Assembly: GCF_002086515.1 (NCBI RefSeq)
Contig: NZ_MVHH01000022.1
Location: forward strand, 1 to 64,000
DNA: 64,000 nucleotides
Origin: Mycolicibacter arupensis
GTDB taxonomy: Bacteria > Actinomycetota > Actinomycetes > Mycobacteriales > Mycobacteriaceae
Reading direction: 5' to 3'
This document shows positions 35,478 through 46,241 of this stretch, piece after piece. A program made the translations under genes and the position numbers. The notes below the pieces were generated by a model. It saw only the letters and a list, made by a program, of their open reading frames with translations, was not told the DNA's origin and ran no database searches. Each line of letters begins with the position of its first letter. The first letter of the stretch is position 1.

Positions 35478-38400
35478 TCAGCCTCCGGGCTGACCGTTGG
35501 AGCCTGAGGAACCGGCCGCGCCCTGGCTGCCGGCCGCGCCGGCAGTTCCGGCCGTGCCGAAAATGCCGCCCGTGACCACCGTTCCGGCCGCGCCCGCTGC
35601 ACCGCCGGTGCCGCCGCTTCCGCCGGTGCCGCCGCTTCCGCCGGTGCCCGCGTCGCCGCCCGTGCCGTCATCGCCCGAACCGAGCGCTTTGCCGCCCGCT
35701 CCGCCGTTGCCGCCCGACCCACCGGTGCCACCTGAGCCGCCGGTGCCAGCGTTGCCGCCGTTGCCGCCGTTGCCGCTGGTACTGCCGGAAAGCTGGCCGG
35801 CCCCGCCGTTGCCGCCGTTGCCGCCATTGCCACCGACATCGCCGGTGCCGCCGGTGCCGCCAGTTCCACCCGCGCCGCCGAGTCCACCGTTGCCACTGAT
35901 CGTGCCGCCGTTGCCGCCGGCGCCGCCGACCCCTCCGGAGCCGCCGCTCTGGCCGGCCGCGCCAGTGCCGCCGGTGCCGCCGGTGCCACCGTTACCGGCG
36001 ACGCTGAAACCGGGGTTCTCGACGCTGTTCCCGATCGCGCCGCCGGCGCCGCCGTTTCCGCCCTTGGCCCCGGCGCCGCCGTCACCGCCATCGCCGCCGT
36101 CGCCACCGAAGCCGCGGTTGGCGATCGTCGACGTCGTGCCGACGCCGCCGCCGGTACCGCCGTTGCCGCCGGCGCCTCCGTCACCGCCATTGCCGCCTTG
36201 GCCCCCATCGCCGCCGTTGGCGGTGACGATTCCCGAGTTCCTTCCAGCGGCGACGCCGCCGTTGCCACCATTGCCACCGTTGGCGAGGTCGCCGCCGTTG
36301 CCGCCGTTGCCGCCGTTGCCGGCGTTGGTGCTGGTGAGGGTGCCGCCGGTGACGAAGGCGCCCTGGCCGTTGCCGCCGTTGCCGCCGCCCTGGCCCACGG
36401 TGCTGCCGTTGGTGGCGTTGCCACCATTGACGCCCGTGCCGCTGGAACTGCTGCTCGATTGGCTGGTTCCGTTCGCGGCAGTGCTGGTCTGGTTGGCGAT
36501 CGGGTTGACGCCGTTAGCGCCGGTACCGCCGTTGCCGCCGAGGCCGCCGTTGCCGCCGTTGCCGATGATTCCCGCGTTACCCCCGGCCCCGCCAGCGCCG
36601 CCATCGGCGCCCGGTGCGGAGGCATCGGAGCCGTTGCCGCCATCACCGCCATTGCCACCGGTGGCCTGTGCACCGTCGGCGCCCGCGGTGCCGCCGGCGC
36701 CACCGGCGCCTCCGGTGCCTGCCGCCCCAGCGGTCCCGCCGATGCCTGCAGAGCCGCGGTCACCGCCGTTTCCGCCGCGGCCACCGTCGAGGTTGTTGGT
36801 GTCGCCGTCGGCGCCCGTACCGCCGTTGCCGGCATTGCCGGCATTGCCCGCGTCGGCGCCGTTCCCGCCGTTGCCGTTGGTGCCTTGGGCGCCGTGGGCC
36901 GCGATTCCGGCGTTGCCGCCGGCGCCGCCGGCGCCACCGTTTCCACCGGCACCGCCGTCGCCGCCATCGTGGCCGGCGCCGTCGTCGACCCCAGCCACGC
37001 CGGCCGCACCGGTGCGGCCGTGGCCACCGTTGCCGCCGGTAGCGCCGTTGCCGCCAGCGCCACCGCTGCCGGCATTTCCGGCCAGCGAGCCGCCGTTGCC
37101 GCCGTGGCCACCGGCACCGCCGTTGCCGCCGTTGCCGCCGTTAGTACCGGACTCACCGAAATCGACACCGTCGAGCCCGTTGGCTCCGGTCGCGGCGTTT
37201 CCGCCGGTGCCGCCGTTGCCTCCGTTGCCGATGTTGCCGCCGGCGCCGCCGTTGCCGGCGTTTCCGCCGGTGCCGCCGTTGCCGGTTTGGGCTGGGTTGA
37301 GGGTGGTGAGGTAGCCGTTGCCGCCTGCGCCGCCGTTTCCGCCGTTGCCGCTGAGGGCGTTGGCGGTTCCGCCGTAGAGGCCGGCTGCGCCGGTGGTGCC
37401 GGTGGTGGTGCCGTGGCCGCCTTGGCCGCCGATGCCGATGGCTCCGGCGTTGCCCCCGGTGCCGCCTGCGCCGCCGTTGCCGCCTTGGGTGGTTGCGTCG
37501 CCGGCGGCTCCTCCGTTGCCGGCGTTTCCGCCGGTGCCACTGTTTCCGCCGGCTCCGCCGTTGCCGCCGTTTCCGTCAGCGGCTGCGGGGCGTAGTCCGA
37601 GGATTCCGGTCCGCCCGCCGGCTCCGCCGTTGCCGCCGGCGCCGCCGTTTCCGCCGGCTCCGCCGATGCCGCCGTTACCGCCGATGCCCCCGTTTCCGCC
37701 GGTGGCGGTCACGGTGCTGTCGACGGTGGTGCCATCGGGGGTGGTTCCTGCGGCCAGGCCGCCTGCGCCACCGGTTCCGCCGTCACCGCCTGCGGTGCCT
37801 GCGCCGCCGGCACCTCCGGCGCCTCCGATGCCACCGATACCGGCGGAGCCGAAGATTCCGGAGCGGCCTCCGGCGCCACCGTCACCGCCGGCGCCACCGG
37901 CGAAGCCCGATAGGCCGTTGCCGCCGTTTCCGCCGTTGCCTCCGTCACCGCCGGTTGCGGTGCCGCCGCTGATGGCGGTGGCTGCCCCGCCTGCGGCGCC
38001 GTTGCCGCCGGCCGCCCCGGTTGCCCCGTTGCCACCGGATCCGCCGGCACCGCCGAGGGCAGCGGTGAGACCGTCGTTGCTGAGGCTGTCTTGGCCCAGG
38101 CCGCCGTGACCGCCGGCTTGGGCGCCGAGTTCGCTGAGCGCGCCGTCGGCGCCGTTGCCACCGGCCAGGCCCGCTGTGTTGAGGGCGGGCAGCAGTCCGC
38201 CGTCGGTGCCGTCGGCGGCCCGCCCGTCGAGGACGGGTGCGATGGCGTCGGCGCCCCGGCCCCCGGCGCCGCCGGCACCGCCGGTGCCGCCGGCACCGAA
38301 CCAGAATCCGCTGGCCCCGCCGTCGCCGCCGGCACCTCCGGCCCCGCCGAGGCCATCGATACCGTCGAATCCGGCCCCGCCGGCCCCGCCGGTGCCGCCG

Positions 38401-39077
38401 TTGCCCAAAAGCCAGCCGCCTGCGCCGCCGTTGCCACCGATCCCGCCGGCTATCGCGGCATCAAGGCTGTCCAGGCCGGCCCCGCCGGCACCACCGTTGC
38501 CGATCCAGCCGGCGTCGCCGCCATCGGCGCCGGCTGCTCCCAGGCCGCCGTTGCCGAACAGGAAGCCGCCGTCACCGAGGTCGCCGAAGATCCCCGAGCT
38601 ACCAAAGAGCGAGTCGTTGGTTCCGGTGAATTCGTCGATGCCGTTGCCGAGAAGTTCGCGGCCGAACAGGTACACGAATGGGTCATTGACCGCTGAGACG
38701 ACTTGGGCGATAAATGGATTGGCCAGCGCGGCCTGGCCCGAGTTGATGACGGTCTCCACCAGCCACTGATCGATATCGGTGGTCAGAGCGCTGCCGGCGG
38801 CGATCCCCGCCAAGGGATCAGCCCAGTTCAGATCCAGGCTGTCCCAGCCCGCCGAATCCCACCAGGGTGTTGAGTCCCAGCTCGATGCCGACCACACGCT
38901 CGGATCGAACAGATCGGACAACCAATCGAATTCATCTGCTTGGGCTGGCGGGGCTACCGCCGACCCCAAAGCCAAAAACGCGCCCACCCCCACCGCAGCG
39001 GAACCGCGCCGGGCACTCCCACGCGCACCAACCCACCCAACGCTGGGACTACCCTTCACGCCCTGCCGACGCGCCAT
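35478..39077 (-). CDS. PGRS-repeat secreted protein, upstream copy
   Basis: 1,199 residues from ATG 39077, with AGGGAG about 6 bases upstream; the longer open frame beyond it is not conserved in the other copy. The architecture is signal peptide, Trp/Asp-rich non-repeat region, then PGRS repeats. The 3' part (35478-37195), unlike the paired copy, includes aspartate- and asparagine-bearing repeats such as [14 protein letters not shown]. It lacks a PE domain, so export would use the Sec signal rather than a type VII (ESX) PE signal. It lies between fbiC and fadH, where M. tuberculosis has the small secreted TB8.4 (Rv1174c). Confidence 0.88.
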   Translation of the reverse strand: MARRQGVKGSPSVGWVGARGSARRGSAAVGVGAFLALGSAVAPPAQADEFDWLSDLFDPSVWSASSWDSTPWWDSAGWDSLDLNWADPLAGIAAGSALTTDIDQWLVETVINSGQAALANPFIAQVVSAVNDPFVYLFGRELLGNGIDEFTGTNDSLFGSSGIFGDLGDGGFLFGNGGLGAAGADGGDAGWIGNGGAGGAGLDSLDAAIAGGIGGNGGAGGWLLGNGGTGGAGGAGFDGIDGLGGAGGAGGDGGASGFWFGAGGTGGAGGAGGRGADAIAPVLDGRAADGTDGGLLPALNTAGLAGGNGADGALSELGAQAGGHGGLGQDSLSNDGLTAALGGAGGSGGNGATGAAGGNGAAGGAATAISGGTATGGDGGNGGNGGNGLSGFAGGAGGDGGAGGRSGIFGSAGIGGIGGAGGAGGAGTAGGDGGTGGAGGLAAGTTPDGTTVDSTVTATGGNGGIGGNGGIGGAGGNGGAGGNGGAGGRTGILGLRPAAADGNGGNGGAGGNSGTGGNAGNGGAAGDATTQGGNGGAGGTGGNAGAIGIGGQGGHGTTTGTTGAAGLYGGTANALSGNGGNGGAGGNGYLTTLNPAQTGNGGTGGNAGNGGAGGNIGNGGNGGTGGNAATGANGLDGVDFGESGTNGGNGGNGGAGGHGGNGGSLAGNAGSGGAGGNGATGGNGGHGRTGAAGVAGVDDGAGHDGGDGGAGGNGGAGGAGGNAGIAAHGAQGTNGNGGNGADAGNAGNAGNGGTGADGDTNNLDGGRGGNGGDRGSAGIGGTAGAAGTGGAGGAGGTAGADGAQATGGNGGDGGNGSDASAPGADGGAGGAGGNAGIIGNGGNGGLGGNGGTGANGVNPIANQTSTAANGTSQSSSSSSGTGVNGGNATNGSTVGQGGGNGGNGQGAFVTGGTLTSTNAGNGGNGGNGGDLANGGNGGNGGVAAGRNSGIVTANGGDGGQGGNGGDGGAGGNGGTGGGVGTTSTIANRGFGGDGGDGGDGGAGAKGGNGGAGGAIGNSVENPGFSVAGNGGTGGTGGTGAAGQSGGSGGVGGAGGNGGTISGNGGLGGAGGTGGTGGTGDVGGNGGNGGNGGAGQLSGSTSGNGGNGGNAGTGGSGGTGGSGGNGGAGGKALGSGDDGTGGDAGTGGSGGTGGSGGTGGAAGAAGTVVTGGIFGTAGTAGAAGSQGAAGSSGSNGQPGG

Positions 39078-39088
39078 CACACCGCTCC
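37196..39088 (-). repeat. Upstream 1.89-kb repeat shared by the PGRS pair
   Basis: The partner of 33506-35398. The identity ends at the ribosome site: the upstream sequences are GGAGGGAGCGGTG here and GATAGGAGCGGTG in the other copy, and beyond that they differ completely. Confidence 0.85.
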
Positions 39089-39413
39089 CTCCGAGCTGCA
39101 AAACCGCAAACCAACCTGAGAACACCTCAAGTTGCGCTAAGGGAACCTGACGCCCAAATCCGTGTCCACCCAATGCATCACCATGAGCGAAATGCGCAGG
39201 ACTCGGTCAGAGGGGAGTTTGTCGGGGCGGTGCGGCGTCAAATTGACCGGGTGTTCAGATCAGGCTGGCGAAAACTGATTCTGCTGGTGGGTAGCACAAT
39301 TCAATTAATACGCATCAAGATATGAACTCCGCTTTGCGCTTAATCCGGCCTATTTCTTTGTCGCGCAAGGACATCTGCTATGGGGAGGCCGATGCGACTT
39401 ACAGTGATGCTCG
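39089..39413. other. Intergenic space upstream of the PGRS pair
   Basis: About 325 bp between the PGRS start and the end of fadH. It must carry the promoter of the upstream PGRS gene (read to the left). It is more A/T-rich than its surroundings (for example 39290-39330, AATTCAATTAATACGC), fitting a regulatory region. No gene is seen. Confidence 0.45.
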
Positions 39414-41471
<2,058 letters not shown>

Positions 41472-42032
41472 TCAGTGCCGCTCCGGCGTCAGAGCCTCGT
41501 CAACTTCAAAGAGCCAGTCGATCGCGCTCTCCTCCGCGCGGATGCCGCCGCGCAGGACCAGGTACTGGTGCAGTGCGGCGCCGGACAATGCGGCGGGATC
41601 GGGAAATTGTTTCTTCTCCAGGGCGCGGTAGACGTCCAATCGCTCGCCACGCTCGGCGCGCAGGACGGCGGCCTGAGCGCGCACCGCGGCGCGCTCGCTG
41701 TGGCTGGCGCCGCGGATCTTGACCGCCAGTTCACGCAGCCGGTTGTCCAGCACCGCGCTTCCGCGACCGGCCAGCGGGGCTGCAATCCACCGAGCCAGCT
41801 CCACGCGGCCTGCCTCGGCCACGGTGTACACCTTCTTGTCCGGCCGGCCCTGCTGGGTCACCTCGGTGACCTGCACCCAGCCGTCGGCCTCCATGGTCCG
41901 CAGGGTCCGGTAGATCTGCTGGTGAGTGGCGCTCCAGAAGTAGCCGATCGAGCGGTCGAACCGGCGGGCGAGTTCGTAGCCCGAACCCGACTGCTCGTTG
42001 AGTGACACCAGGATCGCGTGCGGTAGGGCCAC
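41472..42032 (-). CDS. PadR family transcriptional regulator
   Basis: 186 residues from GTG 42032 (the frame stays open to TTG 42068, but this would place part of the operator inside the gene). The PadR winged helix is clear: ALPHAILVSLNEQSGSGYELARRF, SATHQQIYRTLRTMEADGWV and the wing QQGRPDKKVYTVAEAGRVEL. The C-terminal half is the Vir_act_alpha_C-type helical dimerisation domain. It probably represses its own transcript, including fadH, from the repeat operator at 42063-42093. Orthologue of Rv1176c. Confidence 0.92.
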   Translation of the reverse strand: MALPHAILVSLNEQSGSGYELARRFDRSIGYFWSATHQQIYRTLRTMEADGWVQVTEVTQQGRPDKKVYTVAEAGRVELARWIAAPLAGRGSAVLDNRLRELAVKIRGASHSERAAVRAQAAVLRAERGERLDVYRALEKKQFPDPAALSGAALHQYLVLRGGIRAEESAIDWLFEVDEALTPERH

Positions 42033-42062
42033 ACAGGCAAGGGTGGCATCCGCAGGCGCAAT

Positions 42063-42093
42063 ATGCAACTAAGTGCACAGCAACTGAGTGCAT
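42063..42093. promoter_or_regulatory. Direct-repeat operator in the padR/dapC-like intergenic region
   Basis: GCAACTAAGTGCA (42065-42077) and GCAACTGAGTGCA (42080-42092) differ at one position and are 15 bp apart. Each is itself nearly palindromic (TGCA-ACT-AGT-GCA), the type of site a PadR dimer recognises. It lies between two divergent genes. Confidence 0.6.
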
Positions 42094-42183
42094 AGGCGTG
42101 CGTTCGCCCTGATGGTGGATGCGCTCCGGGGGTGGCCTCTACTATCAGAAACCGATGAATCCACCGCGCCTCGCCGCAACCTC

Positions 42184-43290
42184 ATGAGTCCTGTCCTCGG
42201 CGGCAGGTCGGCCGCGTTACCCACTTTTCCCTGGGACACCCTGTCCGAGGCGACTGCGCTGGCCAAGGCTCATCCCGACGGAATCGTCGACTTGTCCGTG
42301 GGCACCCCTGTCGACCCCGTCGCACCGCTGATCCGCGAGGCACTGGCCGCGGCGGCGTCCGCGCCGGGTTACCCCACCACCGCCGGCACCGCAGCGTTGC
42401 GCGCCGCAGCGGTCGGCGCGCTGGCGCGGCGGTACGGGATCACCGGCCTGACGGAGTCGGCGATTCTGCCCGCGATCGGCACCAAGGAGCTGATCGCCTG
42501 GTTGCCGACTCTGCTGGGCCTGGGCGACCAGGATGTGGTGGTGGTGCCCGAGCTGGCCTACCCGACCTATGAGGTCGGTGCCCGACTGGCCGGAGCCCAG
42601 TGGGTGCGCAGCGACGCCCCCCAGCTGCTCGACGGTCCGCCGCCGGCCCTGGTGTACCTGAATTCGCCGAGCAACCCGACCGGGGCGATCGCGACGACCG
42701 ACGAGTTGCGCGCCGTGGTCGGCTGGGCCCGCGAACATGACGTGCTGGTGGTCTCCGACGAGTGCTACCTCGGGTTGGGCTGGGACGCTGAGCCGCGCTC
42801 GGTGCTGCACCCGGCGGTGTGCGACGGCGACCACCGGGGCCTGCTGGCGGTGCATTCGCTGTCCAAGACCTCGTCGCTGGCGGGGTATCGGGCAGGATTC
42901 GTGGCCGGGGACGCCGCGGTGGTGGCCGAGCTGTTGGCGGTACGCAAGCACGCCGGGATGATGGTGCCCACCCCGATCCAGGCAGCCATGGTCGCCGCGC
43001 TTGACGACGACGCACACGAACGCGAACAACGCGACCGCTACGCCCGCCGCCGCGCAACGCTGCTTCAGGCGATGCAGGGTGCCGGCTTCACCGTCGAGCT
43101 GTCACAGGGCGGGCTTTACCTGTGGGCCACACGCGGCGAGGCATGCCGCAGCACCGTCGACTGGCTGGCCCAGCGCGGCATCCTGGTGGCGCCCGGCGAG
43201 TTTTATGGACCCGCGGGGGCACAACATGTTCGGGTGGCATTGACGGCCACCGACGAGCGAATCGCCGCGGCGGCGGCCCGGCTGGCTTAG
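42184..43290 (+). CDS. DapC-like PLP aminotransferase (N-succinyldiaminopimelate transaminase type)
   Basis: 368 residues from ATG 42184, the point at which homology to the family begins (RSAALPTFPWDTL); the 32 codons upstream are not protein-like. Class I/II aminotransferase features: YPTTAGTAALRAA, the NSPSNPTGAI loop, and the PLP lysine in HSLSKTSSLAGYR. M. tuberculosis Rv1178 is the positional equivalent and is related to DapC, which works in the same lysine/diaminopimelate pathway as dapD and dapE further downstream. The ferredoxin gene fdxC (Rv1177) that precedes it in M. tuberculosis is absent. Confidence 0.88.
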   Translation: MSPVLGGRSAALPTFPWDTLSEATALAKAHPDGIVDLSVGTPVDPVAPLIREALAAAASAPGYPTTAGTAALRAAAVGALARRYGITGLTESAILPAIGTKELIAWLPTLLGLGDQDVVVVPELAYPTYEVGARLAGAQWVRSDAPQLLDGPPPALVYLNSPSNPTGAIATTDELRAVVGWAREHDVLVVSDECYLGLGWDAEPRSVLHPAVCDGDHRGLLAVHSLSKTSSLAGYRAGFVAGDAAVVAELLAVRKHAGMMVPTPIQAAMVAALDDDAHEREQRDRYARRRATLLQAMQGAGFTVELSQGGLYLWATRGEACRSTVDWLAQRGILVAPGEFYGPAGAQHVRVALTATDERIAAAAARLA

Positions 43291-43988
43291 CCTGCGGGCA
43301 CCTCGCAACCCTCGGTGAGAACCCGCTCGATCGCGTCGTGCTCGGCTTGGGTTACCCACAGGCCGTAACCGGACTTCACTCCGACGATCCGCGCGACGTA
43401 GGTGCAGCGGTAGGACTTGTTGGGCGGCAGCCAGCTTGCCGCGTCGCTGTCGCTCTTCTGCTCGTTGATCGGCCCAGTCGTGGCCTGCAGGTTGAGCGGA
43501 TCGTTGGCGAAGTTGCGCCGGGTGAGCTCGTCCCACTGCTGGGCGCCCTTCTGCCAGGCATCCGACAACGCCACGACGTGATCGATCTGCACCTCTTGGG
43601 ACGTGCCTGGGCCACGCGTGAAGGCGATGGCCGTATCGGTGTAGGGGTCATGCAAGACACCCGAGGCCACCACGCAGTCGTTGGTTCCCGGCTTGATCTG
43701 GGCGCCGACCAGGTCGCGGCGCAGGATGTCGTTGCGGGTGTCGCAGCCGTTGTGGCCCAAGGGAACCGTGACGTCATCGCTCCACGGCTGGCCAAACAGT
43801 GCGCGTGCGTAGCCGGTCTTGGGCGCGCGGCCCTTGATCGGCAGGGCGGCAAGCAGTTCCAGGGTGGCCGGTGCGGCTGGTGCACCCACCGGATCCGGCT
43901 CCGCGGGGGCCTCGGGTGCGAGCAGCAGCGCCGCCATCAGCCAGGCAATCCAGCAGGGCAGTCTGCTTCGCCCGACAGTCACGTGCAT
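43287..43988 (-). CDS. Secreted HNH nuclease of the DUF1524 group
   Basis: 233 residues from ATG 43988, preceded by AAAGGGAG. It has a signal peptide (LPCWIAWLMAALLLAPEAPA). The catalytic region includes IDHVVALSDAWQKGAQ, then NDPLNLQATTGPINEQKSD, the DHxV and NL...N pattern of the HNH/DUF1524 family. Cysteines in NGCDTR, NDCVV, YRCTY and EGCEV may form disulfides, in keeping with export. Likely an extracellular nuclease for nutrient DNA use or competition; no immunity gene is seen. Its stop overlaps the aminotransferase stop by 4 bp. Confidence 0.88.
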   Translation of the reverse strand: MHVTVGRSRLPCWIAWLMAALLLAPEAPAEPDPVGAPAAPATLELLAALPIKGRAPKTGYARALFGQPWSDDVTVPLGHNGCDTRNDILRRDLVGAQIKPGTNDCVVASGVLHDPYTDTAIAFTRGPGTSQEVQIDHVVALSDAWQKGAQQWDELTRRNFANDPLNLQATTGPINEQKSDSDAASWLPPNKSYRCTYVARIVGVKSGYGLWVTQAEHDAIERVLTEGCEVPAG

Positions 43989-44084
43989 CTCCCTTTCCGT
44001 CAACGATGGCGGACGCTACCAGCCTGTTCTGACGCGATCGGCGCAGTGAGATCGTGGCGGATACTGGCGCAATAGGCTCAGGGG

Positions 44085-44987
44085 ATGCGCATTCATCCCG
44101 AGGTCGCCGATGCGCTGGCCACCGGCCGCGCCGTCGTGGCGCTGGAGAGCACGATCATCAGTCACGGCCTGCCGCGTCCGGACAATCTGCGCATCGCCCG
44201 CGAGATCGAGGACGCCGTACGCGCCGCGGGTGCGGTACCGGCCACCATCGCGATCCTCGACGGCCAACCGCAGATCGGGCTGGACGACTACGCGTTGCAC
44301 CGGATCGCCACCGGCGCAACGGCGGTCAAGGTCAGTGTTCGCGAGATCGCGATACTGGCCGCGGCGGGCGGGGATGGCGCGACAACGGTCGCGGCGACCG
44401 CTCATCTGGCGGCTGCCGCCGGCATCACGGTGTTCGCCACGGGGGGATTGGGAGGTGTGCATCGCGGCGCGGCGGACACCTACGACGAGTCCGCGGACCT
44501 GACCGCGCTCTCGCGCATCCCGGTGCTGGTGGTGTGTTCGGGAGTGAAATCGATTCTCGACATCGGCGCGACGCTGGAGCGGTTGGAGACGCTGTCAGTA
44601 GGGGTGATCGGCTACCGCACGCAGCGCTTCCCGGCCTTCTATCTCGCCGACTCCGGTCATCGGCTGGACTGGTCGATTCAGAATCCCGAACAGGCCGCCG
44701 CGGTCCTGCGGGCCCGCGCCCGGTTGGGTACCGACGGCTACGGGTTGGTGCTGGCCAATCCGATCCCCGCCGAGGCTGAGCTGGACCGCGCACTGCATGA
44801 CCGGGTGCTGGCCGACGGTCTGGCTGCAGCGGAGGCTGCGGGCGTACGCGGCAAGGACGTGACCCCGTACCTGCTCGACCATTTCCACCGCGCCACCCAG
44901 GGCGCATCGGTGGCCGCCAATGTCGCGCTGGTGCTGGCCAATGCGCGGCTGGCCGCCGAGATCGCGGTGGCCTATGCCGGCGGGTGA
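44085..44987 (+). CDS. psuG: Pseudouridine-5'-phosphate glycosidase
   Basis: 300 residues. The family signatures are clear: ALESTIISHGLPRPDN near residue 19, the KVSVREIA segment with the catalytic lysine, TVAATAHLAAAAGI, FATGGLGGVHRGA, and the end QGASVAANVALVLANARLA. It splits pseudouridine 5'-phosphate to uracil and ribose 5-phosphate. The usual kinase partner psuK is not next to it. Confidence 0.93.
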   Translation: MRIHPEVADALATGRAVVALESTIISHGLPRPDNLRIAREIEDAVRAAGAVPATIAILDGQPQIGLDDYALHRIATGATAVKVSVREIAILAAAGGDGATTVAATAHLAAAAGITVFATGGLGGVHRGAADTYDESADLTALSRIPVLVVCSGVKSILDIGATLERLETLSVGVIGYRTQRFPAFYLADSGHRLDWSIQNPEQAAAVLRARARLGTDGYGLVLANPIPAEAELDRALHDRVLADGLAAAEAAGVRGKDVTPYLLDHFHRATQGASVAANVALVLANARLAAEIAVAYAGG

Positions 44988-45003
44988 CACACCCGGGGGC
45001 CTG

Positions 45004-45019
45004 ATACCCTGGGGGGTAT
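45004..45019. promoter_or_regulatory. CsoR/RicR-type metal-sensor operator overlapping the AhpD-like start
   Basis: ATACCC and GGGTAT form an inverted repeat with a 4-base centre, and the site fits TACCC-N5-GGTA exactly, the motif known for the copper sensor RicR in mycobacteria and similar to CsoR sites. It covers the ATG of the gene at 45018. No CsoR-family gene is in the window, so the regulator would act in trans. Confidence 0.55.
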
Positions 45020-45365
45020 GAGTCACTACCAGGAAGTCCTCAACGACCTCAATCCGCAGCACCGGGACCTGCGCCAGCAGATTCCCGGCGTCTACCAGGC
45101 CTTTGGGGAGATGAGCAAGGCGACCTTCGAGTCCGGTGCGCTGGACCGCAAGGTCAAAGAGCTGATGGCGATGGCGATGGGCGTGGTTCAGGGCTGCGAC
45201 GGCTGCATCGCATCGCACGCACGTGCCGCGGCTCGGGCAGGAGCGACCAAGCAAGAAGCCGCCGAAGCCATTGGGGTCAGCATCCTCATGCACGGCGGTC
45301 CGGCCACCATCTACGGGGCGCGGGCCTACACGGCCTTCTGCGAATTCGCTGACGACGAGCAGTGA
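45018..45365 (+). CDS. AhpD-like carboxymuconolactone decarboxylase family protein
   Basis: 115 residues. The redox motif CDGCIASHARAAARAGAT gives Cys-x-x-Cys and the downstream His typical of the AhpD/CMD family of peroxidase-like proteins. It may reduce peroxides or thiol adducts. The CsoR/RicR-type palindrome at its start suggests induction by copper or a reactive sulfur or aldehyde species. It is convergent with the COG2345 regulator gene, with a gap of about 22 bp. Confidence 0.9.
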   Translation: MSHYQEVLNDLNPQHRDLRQQIPGVYQAFGEMSKATFESGALDRKVKELMAMAMGVVQGCDGCIASHARAAARAGATKQEAAEAIGVSILMHGGPATIYGARAYTAFCEFADDEQ

Positions 45366-45387
45366 CGGCCGCGTCGAACCGGCGGGG

Positions 45388-46113
45388 TTAGCGGCCGATC
45401 ACCTTGGCGACGCACATCTCCGGCTCAACGAACGGCTCGAGCTCAGCGCTGCCGCCGGCCCCGTTCCGGGCGCTGAGTAGCCCGCGCAACACGCCCAGGT
45501 GCATGGCGCAGCTGACCTCTGGATGAGCCCGCGCCAGGTCATATACCGGGCAGGCGTGCAACAGGATGGTGCGCTGGTGGGCGTCTTCGCCCTCGGCGTC
45601 GCTCGGTGCCAGCGCGGCGAGTTCGGCATTGAAACCCATGCGCGCGAAGATTCCGGCGATCCGGCCGGCGCAGTCATCGATGCTGGTGTCGGGGGAGACC
45701 CCGGTGGCGGTGACCGGCCCCTCGGTGGCGGAGTCGCTGGCCGCCAGGATCCGGTCGGCCCAGCGCCGGCCGACCCGTTCGGCCCGCTCGGCGCGTTCGG
45801 CGACGGTATCGCCGAGCTCCATAGCCAGGATCTCGGCGAGGTTGCGGTAGTCCAGCCGGTCACGAACCGCCACGTAGCCCGTCCGGGGCCGGCCGACGCC
45901 GTTGCGTTTGATCCGGGTCCGCGCGACAGCCCCCGCCTCGCATAGGGCGTCGAGGTGAAACCGCACCGTGGTGACATGCAAGTGCATCCGCTCGGCGAGT
46001 TCGGCGGCATCGACCGCGCCATCGGCCGCGCCCACCAGCCGCAGCACCCGCTCCCGCTGCTGGTTGCGGGGCAACCGCTGCGGGCCGCGTCGCTGGCCGG
46101 GCTGGCTGTGCAT
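45388..46113 (-). CDS. COG2345-type winged-helix regulator with Fe-S-like cysteines
   Basis: 241 residues from ATG 46113, with AAGGAAGAGG upstream. The N-terminal helix-turn-helix (VDAAELAERMHLHVTTVRFHLDALCEAGAV) and wing (RPRTGYVAV) are followed by a C-terminal sensor domain with cysteines in HACPVYDLARAHPEVSCAMH and PEMCVAKV, the spacing seen in SufR-like Fe-S-binding regulators. Three sulfur ligands are visible; a fourth could be C158 in IDDCAGR. It is divergent from fadD36 and convergent with the AhpD-like gene; its targets are not shown by the sequence. Confidence 0.85.
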   Translation of the reverse strand: MHSQPGQRRGPQRLPRNQQRERVLRLVGAADGAVDAAELAERMHLHVTTVRFHLDALCEAGAVARTRIKRNGVGRPRTGYVAVRDRLDYRNLAEILAMELGDTVAERAERAERVGRRWADRILAASDSATEGPVTATGVSPDTSIDDCAGRIAGIFARMGFNAELAALAPSDAEGEDAHQRTILLHACPVYDLARAHPEVSCAMHLGVLRGLLSARNGAGGSAELEPFVEPEMCVAKVIGR

Positions 46114-46241
46114 CGAAGTGCCTCTTCCTTGAGGAGTCGCCCACAATTAGGGGAACTGATTCGTTGATACCACTAATGGCGGTCAGCCGCTGATCGGGCG
46201 GATCGCCGGGCCGGTGCCGACAAACGAGTAACGTCCCGGAG

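Noticed and set aside
32436..39077. Annotation of the pair as PE_PGRS proteins
   Set aside because: No PE domain of about 100 residues at the N-terminus; a cleavable signal peptide is there instead.
32510..39150. Many long plus-strand frames rich in Pro/Arg/Ala opposite the PGRS genes
   Set aside because: They mirror the GGC/GCC repeat codons of the real genes on the other strand and have no starts or domains of their own.
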